A stretch of DNA of 64,000 nucleotides from Halorientalis salina (GTDB taxonomy: Archaea > Halobacteriota > Halobacteria > Halobacteriales > Haloarculaceae): assembly GCF_005049285.1 (NCBI RefSeq), contig NZ_SOSC01000002.1:455159-519158 (forward strand). The letters are read 5' to 3'. The position numbers were made by a program, and so were the translations under genes. Below, piece by piece: positions 44,312-52,837 of the stretch (positions within the stretch are counted from its first letter, which is position 1; each line of letters begins with the position of its first letter). Below the pieces are notes generated by a model. That model saw nothing but the letters and a program-made list of their open reading frames with translations. It did no database searches and was not told the origin of the DNA.

Positions 44312-45052
44312 ATGCAGGGAAACTCACAACAGCAGGCGTACGACCGGGGGATCACTATCTTCTCCCCGGACGGGCGTCTCTATCAGGTCGAGTACGCACG
44401 CGAGGCCGTCAAGCGCGGAACCGCCAGCGTCGGCGTCCGCACGACTGACGGCGTCGTCCTCGCGGCCGACACACGCGTTCGCTCTCCACTCCTGGAGCGG
44501 TCGAGCGTCGAGAAACTCCACAAGATCGACGACCACGTCGGCATCGCCAGCGCCGGCCACGTCGCCGACGCCCGCCAGCTGATCGACTTCGCCCGGCGGG
44601 ACGCGCAGGTCAACCAGCTGCGCTACGACGAGCCGATCGACGTCGAGTCGCTCACCAAGGACATCACCGACCAGATCCAGCAGTACACCCAGACGGGCGG
44701 CGCGCGCCCGTTCGGCGTCGCGCTGATCGTCGGCGGCATCCAGAACGGCGAACCGCGCCTGTTCGAGACCGACCCCTCGGGGACGCCCTACGAGTGGCAG
44801 GCCCTGGCCGTCGGTGGCAACCGCGAGGACCTCCTCAGCTACTTCGAAGACGAGTACCGCGAGGACCTGGATCTCGACGGCGGGATCGACCTCGCGCTGT
44901 CGGCCCTCGCCGAAGTCGGTGACAAGGAAGTCACGCCCGAGGGCGTCGCCCTGGGGACCATCGACGTCGAGACCGAGCAGTACCGCCAGCACACCGACGA
45001 GGAGATCGAAACCTACCTCGAAGACGTCGACACCGAAGGTGAGGAAGAATGA
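44312..45052 (+). CDS. psmA: Proteasome subunit alpha
   Basis: 246 residues from the ATG at 44312 (MQGNSQQQAYDRGITIFSPDG), matching the haloarchaeal alpha N-terminus; ATG at 44303 is nine bases upstream and also possible. The proteasome A-type signature YDRGITIFSPDGRLYQVEYAREAVKRG is complete; the N-terminal residues form the gate of the outer ring that docks PAN ATPases. Acidic tail EDVDTEGEEE. ATGA overlap with psmB, so both rings' subunits are made together. Confidence 0.95.
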   Translation: MQGNSQQQAYDRGITIFSPDGRLYQVEYAREAVKRGTASVGVRTTDGVVLAADTRVRSPLLERSSVEKLHKIDDHVGIASAGHVADARQLIDFARRDAQVNQLRYDEPIDVESLTKDITDQIQQYTQTGGARPFGVALIVGGIQNGEPRLFETDPSGTPYEWQALAVGGNREDLLSYFEDEYREDLDLDGGIDLALSALAEVGDKEVTPEGVALGTIDVETEQYRQHTDEEIETYLEDVDTEGEEE

Positions 45053-45768
45053 CTGACTGGAATCACGGCATGGACCCGACACAACAGCCCAGCCTCGACG
45101 ATGGCATGCAGAGTCCCTACGAACCGGAACTCGGCACGCTGCCGTCCTCTGGCAACGACGAGGAGACCGTAAACAAGACGGGGACGACCACCATCGGCAT
45201 CGCGACCGACGACGGCGTCATCGTCGCGACCGACCGCCGCGCGTCGCTGGGCGGTCGCTTCGTCTCGAACAAGAACGTCCAGAAGGTCGAGCAGATCCAC
45301 CCGACGGCGGCACTGACACTCGTCGGTTCCGTCGGTGGTGCGCAGTCGTTCATCCGCTCGCTTCGCGCCGAGGTCAACCTCTACGAGGTTCGCCGCGGTG
45401 GGAACATCTCCATTCCGGCACTCGCGACGCTGGCGGGCAACTTCGCCCGCGGCGGGCCGTTCTTCGCCATCAACCCCATCCTGGGCGGCGTCGACGAGGA
45501 CGGCAGCCACGTCTTCTCCATCGACCCCGCCGGCGGGGTCATGAAGGACGACTACACCGTCACCGGGTCCGGCCTGACGGTCGCCTACGGGACCCTCGAG
45601 AGCCAGTACGAGGACGACCTCTCGATGGAGGAGGCCCGCACGGTCGCCGCCGACGCAGTCAGCGCGGCCGCCGAACGCGACACCGGCTCCGGCAACGGCC
45701 TGGTCATCGCCGAGGTCGATCAGGAAGGCGTCGAGATCGACACCTACGAGTACGACGACCTGCTGTAA
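45049..45768 (+). CDS. psmB: Proteasome subunit beta precursor
   Basis: 239 residues. A propeptide of 45 residues ends KTG, and autoprocessing would expose Thr46 (TTTIGIATDDGVIV), the catalytic N-terminal threonine; the conserved Asp and Lys that follow (ATDRRASLGGRFVSNK) are present. Forms the inner rings of the 20S core. The 4-bp ATGA overlap with psmA couples translation. Confidence 0.95.
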   Translation: MTDWNHGMDPTQQPSLDDGMQSPYEPELGTLPSSGNDEETVNKTGTTTIGIATDDGVIVATDRRASLGGRFVSNKNVQKVEQIHPTAALTLVGSVGGAQSFIRSLRAEVNLYEVRRGGNISIPALATLAGNFARGGPFFAINPILGGVDEDGSHVFSIDPAGGVMKDDYTVTGSGLTVAYGTLESQYEDDLSMEEARTVAADAVSAAAERDTGSGNGLVIAEVDQEGVEIDTYEYDDLL

Positions 45769-45777
45769 GGCCGACGC

Positions 45778-45786
45778 CCTTTTTTC
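45778..45786 (+). terminator. Oligo-T terminator after psmB
   Basis: CCTTTTTTC ten bases after the psmB stop codon, in GC-rich surroundings; a simple archaeal T-tract terminator. Confidence 0.55.
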
Positions 45787-45826
45787 TGAACACGCACAGA
45801 CCGCGAGCGTCGCCGCTCCAGTCGCC

Positions 45827-45966
45827 TCACCGCTGGAGGGAGACGAGCGACAGCGCGAACGCGACGCCGCCGTCGATACCCGAGCGGAACACCGGAGAGA
45901 TAGCCAGGAAAACTGCATCCGGACGAGCTCGGCGATCACGAAAAACCAGCAGCCACAGGACCAGGC
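45827..45966 (-). other. Possible gene remnant (coding-like, no start)
   Basis: Between psmB and the TRAM gene the minus strand reads LVLWLLVFRDRRARPDAVF then LAISPVFRSGIDGGVAFALS and LVSLQR before a TGA at 45829, resembling the last membrane helix of a protein with native codon use. There is no ATG/GTG in frame after the TRAM stop. It may be the leftover 3' end of a lost membrane-protein gene or chance. Confidence 0.25.
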
Positions 45967-45969
45967 CGT

Positions 45970-46311
45970 CTAGACGGCTTTCGCGTCGGCGGAGGTCCGA
46001 CCCTCGTTGAAGGACAGCACCTTCGCCCGGATGACGTCGCCCTCCGCGACGGAATCGGGAACGTCCTCGGTGAACAGGACGAACCCCTCGACTTTCCCGA
46101 CGGCGACGCGCTCGCCGGAGTGGTGGTCGGTGAACTCGGTGACGCCGAACTCGTAGGTCTCCCCGATCTCGACGGGGGGTTCGCGCTGCTGTGCGGCCTC
46201 GTGTGCCCGTTTCGACTGGCGTGCGTCCGACGAGCGCCGCCGGAGGAGTACTAGGAGCAGTAGCAACGCGACGACACCGCCACCGCCAGCGGCGAGCAAG
46301 ACGGGTTCCAT
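45970..46311 (-). CDS. Membrane-anchored TRAM-domain protein
   Basis: 113 residues from the ATG at 46311 (MEPVLLAAGGGGVVALLLLLVLL). One N-terminal membrane helix (5-23) followed by a basic stop-transfer RRR, a short linker, and a C-terminal TRAM-type beta barrel of about 60 residues (GETYEFGVTEFTDHHSGERVAVGKVEGFVLF ... GDVIRAKVLSF). TRAM domains bind RNA and occur alone in archaea as cold-shock-like RNA chaperones; membrane anchoring is unusual. Last gene of the gfcR-trmB run. Confidence 0.78.
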   Translation of the reverse strand: MEPVLLAAGGGGVVALLLLLVLLRRRSSDARQSKRAHEAAQQREPPVEIGETYEFGVTEFTDHHSGERVAVGKVEGFVLFTEDVPDSVAEGDVIRAKVLSFNEGRTSADAKAV

Positions 46312-46399
46312 ACCGTGGCTGTGACAGCGACGGGATAAATATGTGAAGTGTCGACGATTTCGGCCGGGCGGGAGATGCCGCCCCGCCGGGCCGGGGACC

Positions 46400-47449
46400 T
46401 CAGACGCCCGGCGGGCTCCCCTTGCCGATGCGGATCTCGTGGGCTTCGATGTCCTCCAGGGCGGCGACCTGGCCGCCGACCTCGATGGGACCGTCGTCCG
46501 TCTCGACGATGAGCGTCGCCGTCTCGCGTCCCGCACCGAAGGCGGCCTCGTCGATCGGTCCCTCGATGACCTGCTGGTCGCCGGAGATCACGTCCCGGCC
46601 CTCGATGGACGCGTAGAAGTCGCCGTCGGCGTGCTGGAGATCGGAGATACAACGCCGGATCGTGGCGTACCGGCGGGGAAACGGCCGGTCGTTGGTCCCC
46701 TCGACGATGGGGTCGGCGGTCGTCCAGAGCACGGTGTTGAGAAAGCCCGAGACGAGAAAGCCCAGTTCCGAGCGGTTGAAGATGACGCCGTACCGGTCGC
46801 GGTCGCCGCGGATGGCCTCCTGCGTGGCGTAGACGGAGTAATTGCCGTCGGCGACGGCGACGATCGGCGTGGTGATGCCCCGGCGCGCGCGGACGGTGGT
46901 GGCCACGTCGAGGTAGTCGAACGAATCGGCGTCGGGCACGTCGGTCATGGGCGAGAGCAGCAGTTCGATGGCGACGCCGTCGTCGTGCTGTTCGACGAGT
47001 TCGTCCTCGAAGCGCTCTAAGAGTTCGGGGGACAGCGACAGGATGAGTTCGTACTCCGCGCCGGTGATGACCTCCTCCAGGTAGCGCAGGATCGTCGAGC
47101 GGGACTTGATGAGCGAGACGGCCTCCGTGTCGCGGGCGGGGGCGGTGTAGCGCTGTTCGAGACCGTCGACCAGGTCGTCGAGCGAGGACTGGATGTCGCC
47201 GAAGGCCTCCTCGGGATCGATGGCGAGGACGCGCATCGGCCGGGTCTCCTGGAGTTCGACGAGACCGGCGTCGGCCAGGCCGCGGACGGTGTCGTAGACG
47301 CGGGGCTGTGGGATGTCGGTGTGGTCGGCGATCTCGGCGGCGGTCAGTCGGCCGTGTTCGAGGATGGTGAGATACGCCTGGGTCTCGTACTCGCCGAAGT
47401 CGAACCGCTCGGCGACGCGCTCCAGCGATGCGGAGAGGTCGTCGGTCAT
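46400..47449 (-). CDS. TrmB-family sugar-responsive transcriptional regulator
   Basis: 349 residues. N-terminal winged helix (residues 15-80: GEYETQAYLTILEHGRLTAAEIADHTDIPQPRVYDTVRGL), then a coiled linker, then the phospholipase-D-like/effector region (GAEYELILSLSPELLERFEDEL) and a C-terminal beta-rich sugar-binding-type domain. TrmB proteins control sugar transport and glycolysis/gluconeogenesis genes in archaea. It follows gfcR by 36 bp on the same strand, so two sugar-metabolism regulators are probably co-transcribed. Confidence 0.9.
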   Translation of the reverse strand: MTDDLSASLERVAERFDFGEYETQAYLTILEHGRLTAAEIADHTDIPQPRVYDTVRGLADAGLVELQETRPMRVLAIDPEEAFGDIQSSLDDLVDGLEQRYTAPARDTEAVSLIKSRSTILRYLEEVITGAEYELILSLSPELLERFEDELVEQHDDGVAIELLLSPMTDVPDADSFDYLDVATTVRARRGITTPIVAVADGNYSVYATQEAIRGDRDRYGVIFNRSELGFLVSGFLNTVLWTTADPIVEGTNDRPFPRRYATIRRCISDLQHADGDFYASIEGRDVISGDQQVIEGPIDEAAFGAGRETATLIVETDDGPIEVGGQVAALEDIEAHEIRIGKGSPPGV

Positions 47450-47485
47450 TATGCGTGGAGAGTCCGACGAGCCAAATCAACCCTT

Positions 47486-48127
47486 CTACTCATCGTTGCC
47501 GACGCGAATGACCTGCACCAGCGAGTAGACCGGGACGCCCTCGATCTCGTCGGTCCCCTGCTTGTCGACCAGCACGACGCAGGCGACGGGTTCGCCGCCC
47601 TGGTCGCGGATAGCCTGGACGGTTTCGGTCATCGTCGTCCCGCTCGTGATGGTGTCGTCGACGACGTAGCACTCCCGATCCCGGATCTGGGCGAAGTTGC
47701 GGGAGAAGGAGCCGCCCAGGTCGTCCATGTCGTCGTCGTCCCACTGGTGTTTCCGCGGGGCGTACGTTCCGAGGTCCGTGTCCAGTTCCCGCGCGACGGC
47801 GGTCGCCAGCGGCGCGCCGGCCTTCTCGATGCCGATGGTCAGGTCGACCTCCTCGCCCTGTTTCGAGAGCAGGTCGGCCAGCGCGGCGCTAACGTGCCAC
47901 ATCCGGTTCGAGTCGCGCCCGATCGTGTTCCAGTCGACGTGGATGTCGTCGGGGCCGCCGCCGGTCGCCGGCTGCTGGGTGTCGGACGCGGCGCTCTTGC
48001 CGCTGCGTTCGACCAGCCAGCTCGCCGTCTCCCGGGAGACGTTCAGCTCGTCCGAGATCTCCCCCTTCGAGAGCCCGCGCTCAGCGAGTTCCGCCGCGCT
48101 AGTCATCAGGTCGTCGATATTCTTCAT
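47486..48127 (-). CDS. gfcR: GfcR-type transcriptional regulator (phosphoribosyltransferase-like)
   Basis: 213 residues from the ATG at 48127 (MKNIDDLMTSAAELAERGLS); the frame remains open upstream without similarity. N-terminal helix-turn-helix GLSKGEISDELNVSRETASWLVER, then a type-I phosphoribosyltransferase domain with the PRPP loop CYVVDDTITSGTTMTE. Often labelled orotate phosphoribosyltransferase-like; in Haloferax volcanii the homologue GfcR activates glucose and fructose degradation genes. It shares a divergent spacer of 145 bp with the HAD gene at 48273. Confidence 0.9.
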   Translation of the reverse strand: MKNIDDLMTSAAELAERGLSKGEISDELNVSRETASWLVERSGKSAASDTQQPATGGGPDDIHVDWNTIGRDSNRMWHVSAALADLLSKQGEEVDLTIGIEKAGAPLATAVARELDTDLGTYAPRKHQWDDDDMDDLGGSFSRNFAQIRDRECYVVDDTITSGTTMTETVQAIRDQGGEPVACVVLVDKQGTDEIEGVPVYSLVQVIRVGNDE

Positions 48128-48272
48128 GACTAGGCCGTTCGGCACCGGGCGTTTTGGCCTTTTCCCCGCGACCGCCCTCCGTTGGCCGCCGTGGGTTCGC
48201 TCACCAGAGGTGTCACGCTCTGTTGTCCCCTGCCCCCGCAGTCTTTTGGTCACCCCTCACGCAATCGGAGAC

Positions 48273-49529
48273 ATGGAACGCTACGACCAGTTGTATCGGC
48301 TCTACGACGAGTTCGACACCGACCGGTTGCGGGCCTACCAGGACTTCGTCGACCTGTTCCCGCCGGTCGACTCGCGGGTCGCCCTGGAACACTGGCAGAA
48401 CGCGAGCGACGAACTCGCCGAGGGGAAAGACGAGATCCGGGAGGCCTTCCCCGCGACCGGCGAGACCTTCGCCGCCATCGCCGCGAAGGCGACCCGCGAG
48501 CAGGCCTTCACCGCCCTCGACCTGCTCTCGAAACACGAGCGCGCCGTCAACGCCCTCGTCTTAGACGTCGACGAGACGCTCCGGTCGGCCGGCCGGACCG
48601 ACAACGAAATCCCCCGCGACACGCTGCACCGCCTGACGGAGTTCTACGAGGACGGCGTCCCCATCGTGGTCTGTACCGGCCAGACCTTAGAGAACGTCAA
48701 GGGCTTCCTCATTCAGGGGCTGGGCAACGAACTCGTCCACTCCGGGGACGTGAGCATCGTCTACGAGGCCGGGACCGGCGTGTTCACGCCCGGCCACGGC
48801 GGCGATACGAAGCAACTCCTCTACGAGGACCTCGATCCGGCGATCCGGAACGTCTTCGACGCCGTCCGGTCGCGCGTGCTCTCGGAAGCACCGGACCATC
48901 TGCGCCGGGGCTGTCACCTCCAGGGCAACGAGTTCAACGTCACGATGAAACCCAACTTCGAGACGGGGAGCAGCGCCGCGCGCGACGTGATCGACGAGGC
49001 GCTCGTTTACGAACTCGACCTGCTCGGCGAGACGGTCCGCGAGGAACTGGGCCGCGACGCCGACGCGGAGACGGCCGGCCAGTGGGCACGGGCCTTCTAC
49101 GCCGATCAGGACCCGGAGATCCGAACGGTCCTGGAAGAACAGGGGACTCATCCCGACCTGACGGCCGAGGACGTCCCCGAGGAGATCGAGGCCGTATTCG
49201 AGCGCATCGACGTGGCCTACTACGAGGCCGACGCCGCCGAGATCGGCAGTCTCGAACTCAACAAGGTGGTCGGCGTTGAAGCCGCCTTCGACGTGCTCGA
49301 CATCGAGGACCCCTTTTCCGTGGTGATGGGTGACAGCAAGAGCGACCTCCGGGTGATGCGGTGGGTCGCCGAGCACGACTACGGGCTGGCGGCCGCCCCG
49401 GAACACGCCTCCCGGGACGTGTTAGACCACGTGATGAGCACCGACGAACTCGTCTTCGACCCCGGGAAAGCCACCGACGTGCTCGGGACGATTTACGCGC
49501 TCAACCGGCTCGCGCGGCTGGAGCGTTGA
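48273..49529 (+). CDS. HAD-superfamily hydrolase with helical N-terminal domain
   Basis: 418 residues from the ATG at 48273 (MERYDQLYRLYDEFDTDRL). Residues 1-90 are helical and unrecognised. The HAD core follows: motif I ALVLDVDETLRSAG (Asp nucleophile), motif II VVCTGQT, and motif IV VVMGDSKSDLRVM near residue 355. The long cap between motifs II and IV (about 150 residues) and GDSKSD suggest a Cof/phosphomannomutase-like class II sugar phosphatase. Haloarchaeal family; substrate unknown. Divergent from gfcR, which hints at sugar metabolism. Confidence 0.8.
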   Translation: MERYDQLYRLYDEFDTDRLRAYQDFVDLFPPVDSRVALEHWQNASDELAEGKDEIREAFPATGETFAAIAAKATREQAFTALDLLSKHERAVNALVLDVDETLRSAGRTDNEIPRDTLHRLTEFYEDGVPIVVCTGQTLENVKGFLIQGLGNELVHSGDVSIVYEAGTGVFTPGHGGDTKQLLYEDLDPAIRNVFDAVRSRVLSEAPDHLRRGCHLQGNEFNVTMKPNFETGSSAARDVIDEALVYELDLLGETVREELGRDADAETAGQWARAFYADQDPEIRTVLEEQGTHPDLTAEDVPEEIEAVFERIDVAYYEADAAEIGSLELNKVVGVEAAFDVLDIEDPFSVVMGDSKSDLRVMRWVAEHDYGLAAAPEHASRDVLDHVMSTDELVFDPGKATDVLGTIYALNRLARLER

Positions 49530-49587
49530 GAGCAGAGAGAAAAAACGAGCGCGAGGAGAACGGAGAAGAGAGTCGTAGAAACGGTTC

Positions 49588-49884
49588 TCAGGCGGTCCCG
49601 CTGACCTTGTCGTGTTCCGAGGTGAGGTGGAACTCCAGCGTGTCACCGGGTTCGAGGGACGACGCCGCGGTGACCGGCTCGTGGTCCCTGTCGGGGTTTC
49701 GGACGGCGATCACGTCCGACCGGAGGCGCTCGCCGTCGAGCATCCCCGTCTGGACCTGTGTTCCGTACTCGGATGCGAGTCGCTCGATAACGTCTCTGAC
49801 AGTGTCGCCTTCGCGTACGCCGACGTGTGCCTCGTGGGTCCCCACCCGTGCGGCCAACGACCGGCTGATGTCGATCTGGCACAT
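49588..49884 (-). CDS. Small ubiquitin-fold (MoaD/ThiS-like) protein lacking C-terminal GG
   Basis: 98 residues. The pattern VREGDTVRDVIERLASEYG followed by SSLEPGDTLEFHL is that of MoaD/ThiS beta-grasp proteins. However the chain ends SEHDKVSGTA rather than the Gly-Gly needed for adenylation and sulfur transfer or SAMPylation, so it is not a normal sulfur carrier or SAMP modifier. Single gene between two unrelated plus-strand genes. Confidence 0.65.
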   Translation of the reverse strand: MCQIDISRSLAARVGTHEAHVGVREGDTVRDVIERLASEYGTQVQTGMLDGERLRSDVIAVRNPDRDHEPVTAASSLEPGDTLEFHLTSEHDKVSGTA

Positions 49885-49989
49885 TGGTATCTCTACGTAT
49901 GCACCCCGGGTTCAAAAAGTTAACTCACGCTCGAAGAACCATTGGTGAGTAGGGGAAACTATTACCGCCAGCCCGGTCGAAACCCGGAT

Positions 49990-50904
49990 ATGGCACACGC
50001 TCCCGAGCCAGGGGCGGCCGATCCGCTCGCCCTGCACGGCGTCGTTCCGCCGACCGTCACGGCCTTCGACGAGGACGAGTCGGTCGACTACGAGGCCACG
50101 GCCGCCCACGCGGCGTTCGTCGTCGAGCACGGCTGTCACGGCGTGTTCCCGCTCGGAACGAACGGCGAGTTCCCGCTGTTGACGGTCGAGGAGCGCCACG
50201 GCGTCGTCGAGGCGGTCGTCGACGCCGTCGACGACGTGCCGGTGGTCGCGGGCGTGGGCGCGCCGAGCACCTACGAGACGGTTCAACACGCCGAACACGC
50301 CGAGACGGCCGGTGCCGACGGCGTCATCGTGGTCACGCCGTACTACTACCCGCTGGACCACGACGGGGCCGTCGAACACTACCGCCGCGTCGCCGACGCC
50401 GTCGACGTGCCGGTGTACATCTATCACATTCCGAGCAAAACGGGAAACGCGCTCTCGCTGGAGACGCTCGACGCGCTCGCCGAACTCGACGGGCTGGCGG
50501 GCGTGAAGGATTCGAGCAAGGACGTTCCGTGGCTCGGCCAGGCCATCGACGACCACCCCGAGTTGACGTTCCTGTCGGGGTCGGATTCGCTGTTGTTCCC
50601 CGGCCTCGAAGTCGGCTGTACGGGGATGGTCAGCGCCGTCGCGAACGTCTTCCCGGAACTGGTCGTCGACCTCTACGAGGCCTACGACGACGGGGACGAG
50701 GCACGCGCCCGCGACCTGCAGAGCACCGTCTACGACGTGCGGGACGCGTTCAAGCGCGGGCCCTACATGGCCGGGGTCAAGACCGCCCTCTCGCTTCGGG
50801 ACGTGGAGTTCGAGGTCGGATCGCTCCGGAGCCCGCTCCGGACGATGGACGCCGAGGACGCCGCGGCGATGGAAGCCGACCTGCGCGAACTGGGGCTGTT
50901 GTAG
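49990..50904 (+). CDS. DapA/KDG-aldolase family lyase
   Basis: 304 residues from the ATG at 49990 (MAHAPEPGAADPLALHGVVPP); an upstream ATG at 49942 adds 16 residues without family match. TIM-barrel class I aldolase: GVFPLGTNGEFPLLT (the GTNGE box), Tyr145 in YIYHIPSKTGN and Schiff-base Lys173 in AGVKDSSKD, spaced by 28 as in the family. Could be dihydrodipicolinate synthase (lysine) or 2-keto-3-deoxygluconate aldolase of the semi-phosphorylative Entner-Doudoroff route; the nearby gfcR/trmB genes favour the latter. Confidence 0.85.
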   Translation: MAHAPEPGAADPLALHGVVPPTVTAFDEDESVDYEATAAHAAFVVEHGCHGVFPLGTNGEFPLLTVEERHGVVEAVVDAVDDVPVVAGVGAPSTYETVQHAEHAETAGADGVIVVTPYYYPLDHDGAVEHYRRVADAVDVPVYIYHIPSKTGNALSLETLDALAELDGLAGVKDSSKDVPWLGQAIDDHPELTFLSGSDSLLFPGLEVGCTGMVSAVANVFPELVVDLYEAYDDGDEARARDLQSTVYDVRDAFKRGPYMAGVKTALSLRDVEFEVGSLRSPLRTMDAEDAAAMEADLRELGLL

Positions 50905-50968
50905 CCCGCTGTGACCAACGGGGTCACCGCCCACAACGTTGATTGCGGTGCCACGGTGAGATGGGGGT

Positions 50969-51238
50969 ATGCTGCGGTCGCTCTCAGAGTACGTCGGCTT
51001 CCCGGCGGTCGTCGGCCTGATCCTCGGCGGTGTCGCCATCCTCGTGCTGTCGACGACCCTGGGCGGCCAGTTCGGGCAGGTCCTGGCCGCGTTCGTCGGC
51101 ATCCTCGTCGTGCTCGGTGGACTGGGCATGATGTTCCTGGTCTGGCTCAAGCGGATGAACGCCGACATCGGCTCGAACCGCCGCGACATCGAACGCGACC
51201 TGGAAGAGATCATGGACGGTCCCGATTCCGAGGAGTGA
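50969..51238 (+). CDS. Small two-helix membrane protein
   Basis: 89 residues: helices 12-32 (FPAVVGLILGGVAILVLSTTL) and 36-60 (FGQVLAAFVGILVVLGGLGMMFLVW), then a charged cytosolic tail (KRMNADIGSNRRDIERDLEEIMDG). No known family; typical small haloarchaeal membrane protein. Lies between the aldolase and cheB and may be independent. Confidence 0.6.
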   Translation: MLRSLSEYVGFPAVVGLILGGVAILVLSTTLGGQFGQVLAAFVGILVVLGGLGMMFLVWLKRMNADIGSNRRDIERDLEEIMDGPDSEE

Positions 51239-51350
51239 CCGGTCGGCTCGATTATCACCGGGGAAAATCGGGGCGTTGGCTTTTATTTCTCGGCAGCCCC
51301 AGCTATCGCTATTCACCGGCGCTCGTCGCCGAGCGTCACACAGGGTACCC

Positions 51351-52424
51351 ATGTTACGAGTTCTCGTCGTCGACGATTCGCATTTCACACAGTCACAGGT
51401 CGCGAGCTACCTCGAAGAGGCGGGCCACGAGGTCGTCGGGAAGGCGCGAAACGGCAAACAGGCCATCAGCATGGTCGAGGAACACGAACCGGACGTCGTG
51501 ACCATGGACGTGAAGATGCCGGGGATGGGCGGCATCGAGGCCGTCGAGCGCATCATGGCGACGAGGCCGACCCCGGTGGTGATGCTCAGCCGCTACACCG
51601 AGGAAGGGGCCGAGACGACTGTCGAAGCCCTCGAAGCCGGGGCAGTCGATTACTTCCACAAACCGGGCGAGGAGCCGTCGCTGGACCTCTACGAGTACAA
51701 GGCGGAGCTGATCGACACCGTCGAGGACGCCGCGAAGGTCCAGCCGGAGCCGCTAGCCCCGGCCGCCGACACAGACGACGAGGAAGCGAGCGAATCGGTG
51801 TCGACGTCGGCGACAGCCTCGGTCACGGCCGCCGACGGGAACCCGCTCGTGATCATCGCGAGTTCGACCGGCGGGCCGCGCCTGCTCAAACAGCACCTCG
51901 GGCCGCTGCCACGGGACGCGGGCTTCCGGGTCATCGTCGTCCAGCACCTCCGCGATCAGTTCACCGGGCAGTTCGCCCGCGACCTCGACACCGTCTCCGA
52001 GTACACGGTCCGGGAGTCCATCGACGGCGGGACCGTCGCCCCGGGCGAGATGGTCGTCGCATACGGTGGGTCGCACCTGGCAGTGACCGACGACGACGGC
52101 GAGACGCTTACCGTCGAACACGTCGAGACGGACCGGGACGTGAACGTCCAGCCGGCGGCCGACGTGACGATGGCGTCGGCGGCCGAGAACGCCGAGGGGC
52201 CAGTGATCGGGGTCGTTCTCACGGGACTGGGCACGGACGGGACGGCCGGCGTCGAGGCCATCAAGACGGCCGGCGGGCGAACGATCGCCCAGGACGACGA
52301 GTCGAGCCCGGCGCACTGGATGCCGTCGAGCGCCCGCGAGAGCGGCTACGTCGACCACGTCACGACTGCGGCGGACCTGGTCGGGACGATTCTCGACGCC
52401 ACGCGACCGGAGGCCGAACCATGA
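51351..52424 (+). CDS. cheB: Chemotaxis response regulator protein-glutamate methylesterase CheB
   Basis: 357 residues from the ATG at 51351 (MLRVLVVDDSHFTQSQVA). Receiver domain 1-120 with phospho-acceptor Asp53 (VVTMDVKMPG) and Lys104; an acidic linker; then the methylesterase domain with catalytic Ser172 (SSTGGP), His199 (VVQHL) and Asp296 (GLGTDGTAG). It demethylates/deamidates transducer glutamates. It is not next to cheA/cheR but starts a tight run with a receiver protein and a histidine kinase (ATGA overlap at 52421), so it may be an auxiliary CheB. Confidence 0.93.
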   Translation: MLRVLVVDDSHFTQSQVASYLEEAGHEVVGKARNGKQAISMVEEHEPDVVTMDVKMPGMGGIEAVERIMATRPTPVVMLSRYTEEGAETTVEALEAGAVDYFHKPGEEPSLDLYEYKAELIDTVEDAAKVQPEPLAPAADTDDEEASESVSTSATASVTAADGNPLVIIASSTGGPRLLKQHLGPLPRDAGFRVIVVQHLRDQFTGQFARDLDTVSEYTVRESIDGGTVAPGEMVVAYGGSHLAVTDDDGETLTVEHVETDRDVNVQPAADVTMASAAENAEGPVIGVVLTGLGTDGTAGVEAIKTAGGRTIAQDDESSPAHWMPSSARESGYVDHVTTAADLVGTILDATRPEAEP

Positions 52425-52837
52425 TCCTCCTGACAGGGGACACGACCGACGACGCGATCAGCGTCCTCCATCTCGACGACGAGCGAGGGGCGCTCACGAC
52501 GACCGAGAACTACTTCGAGCGCTTCGAGGAGGGAATCGAGGTCGAGACGACGACCGACCCCGAAGGTGCGCTCGACCGACTGGAAGCCGACCCGGAGGCC
52601 GTCGACCTCCTGCTCTGTGACTTCGAGATGCCGGCGATGGACGGGCTGTCGGTCCTGGCGGCGGTGAGGGACGCGGGGCTGGACATCCCCTTCATCCTCT
52701 ATACGGGGAAGGGAAGCAACGCCGTCGAAAGCGAGGCGCTGGCGGCGGGCGTGACGACGTACGTCGAGAAAGGCGAGGGAATGGACCACCTCGAATCGCT
52801 CGCGGCCGAGATCGAGGAGGCAGTCGCCGACAGATGA
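52421..52837 (+). CDS. Single-domain response regulator (receiver only)
   Basis: 138 residues. Receiver fold with acidic pocket LHLDDE (19-21), phospho-acceptor Asp67 (LLLCDFEMPAMDG), Thr in ILYTGKGS and Lys117 in VTTYVEKG. The ILYTGKGSNAVESEALAAGVTTYVEKG ending is characteristic of haloarchaeal receivers paired with PAS kinases. No output domain, so it acts by protein interaction. ATGA overlaps on both sides (cheB, kinase). Confidence 0.9.
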   Translation: MILLTGDTTDDAISVLHLDDERGALTTTENYFERFEEGIEVETTTDPEGALDRLEADPEAVDLLLCDFEMPAMDGLSVLAAVRDAGLDIPFILYTGKGSNAVESEALAAGVTTYVEKGEGMDHLESLAAEIEEAVADR

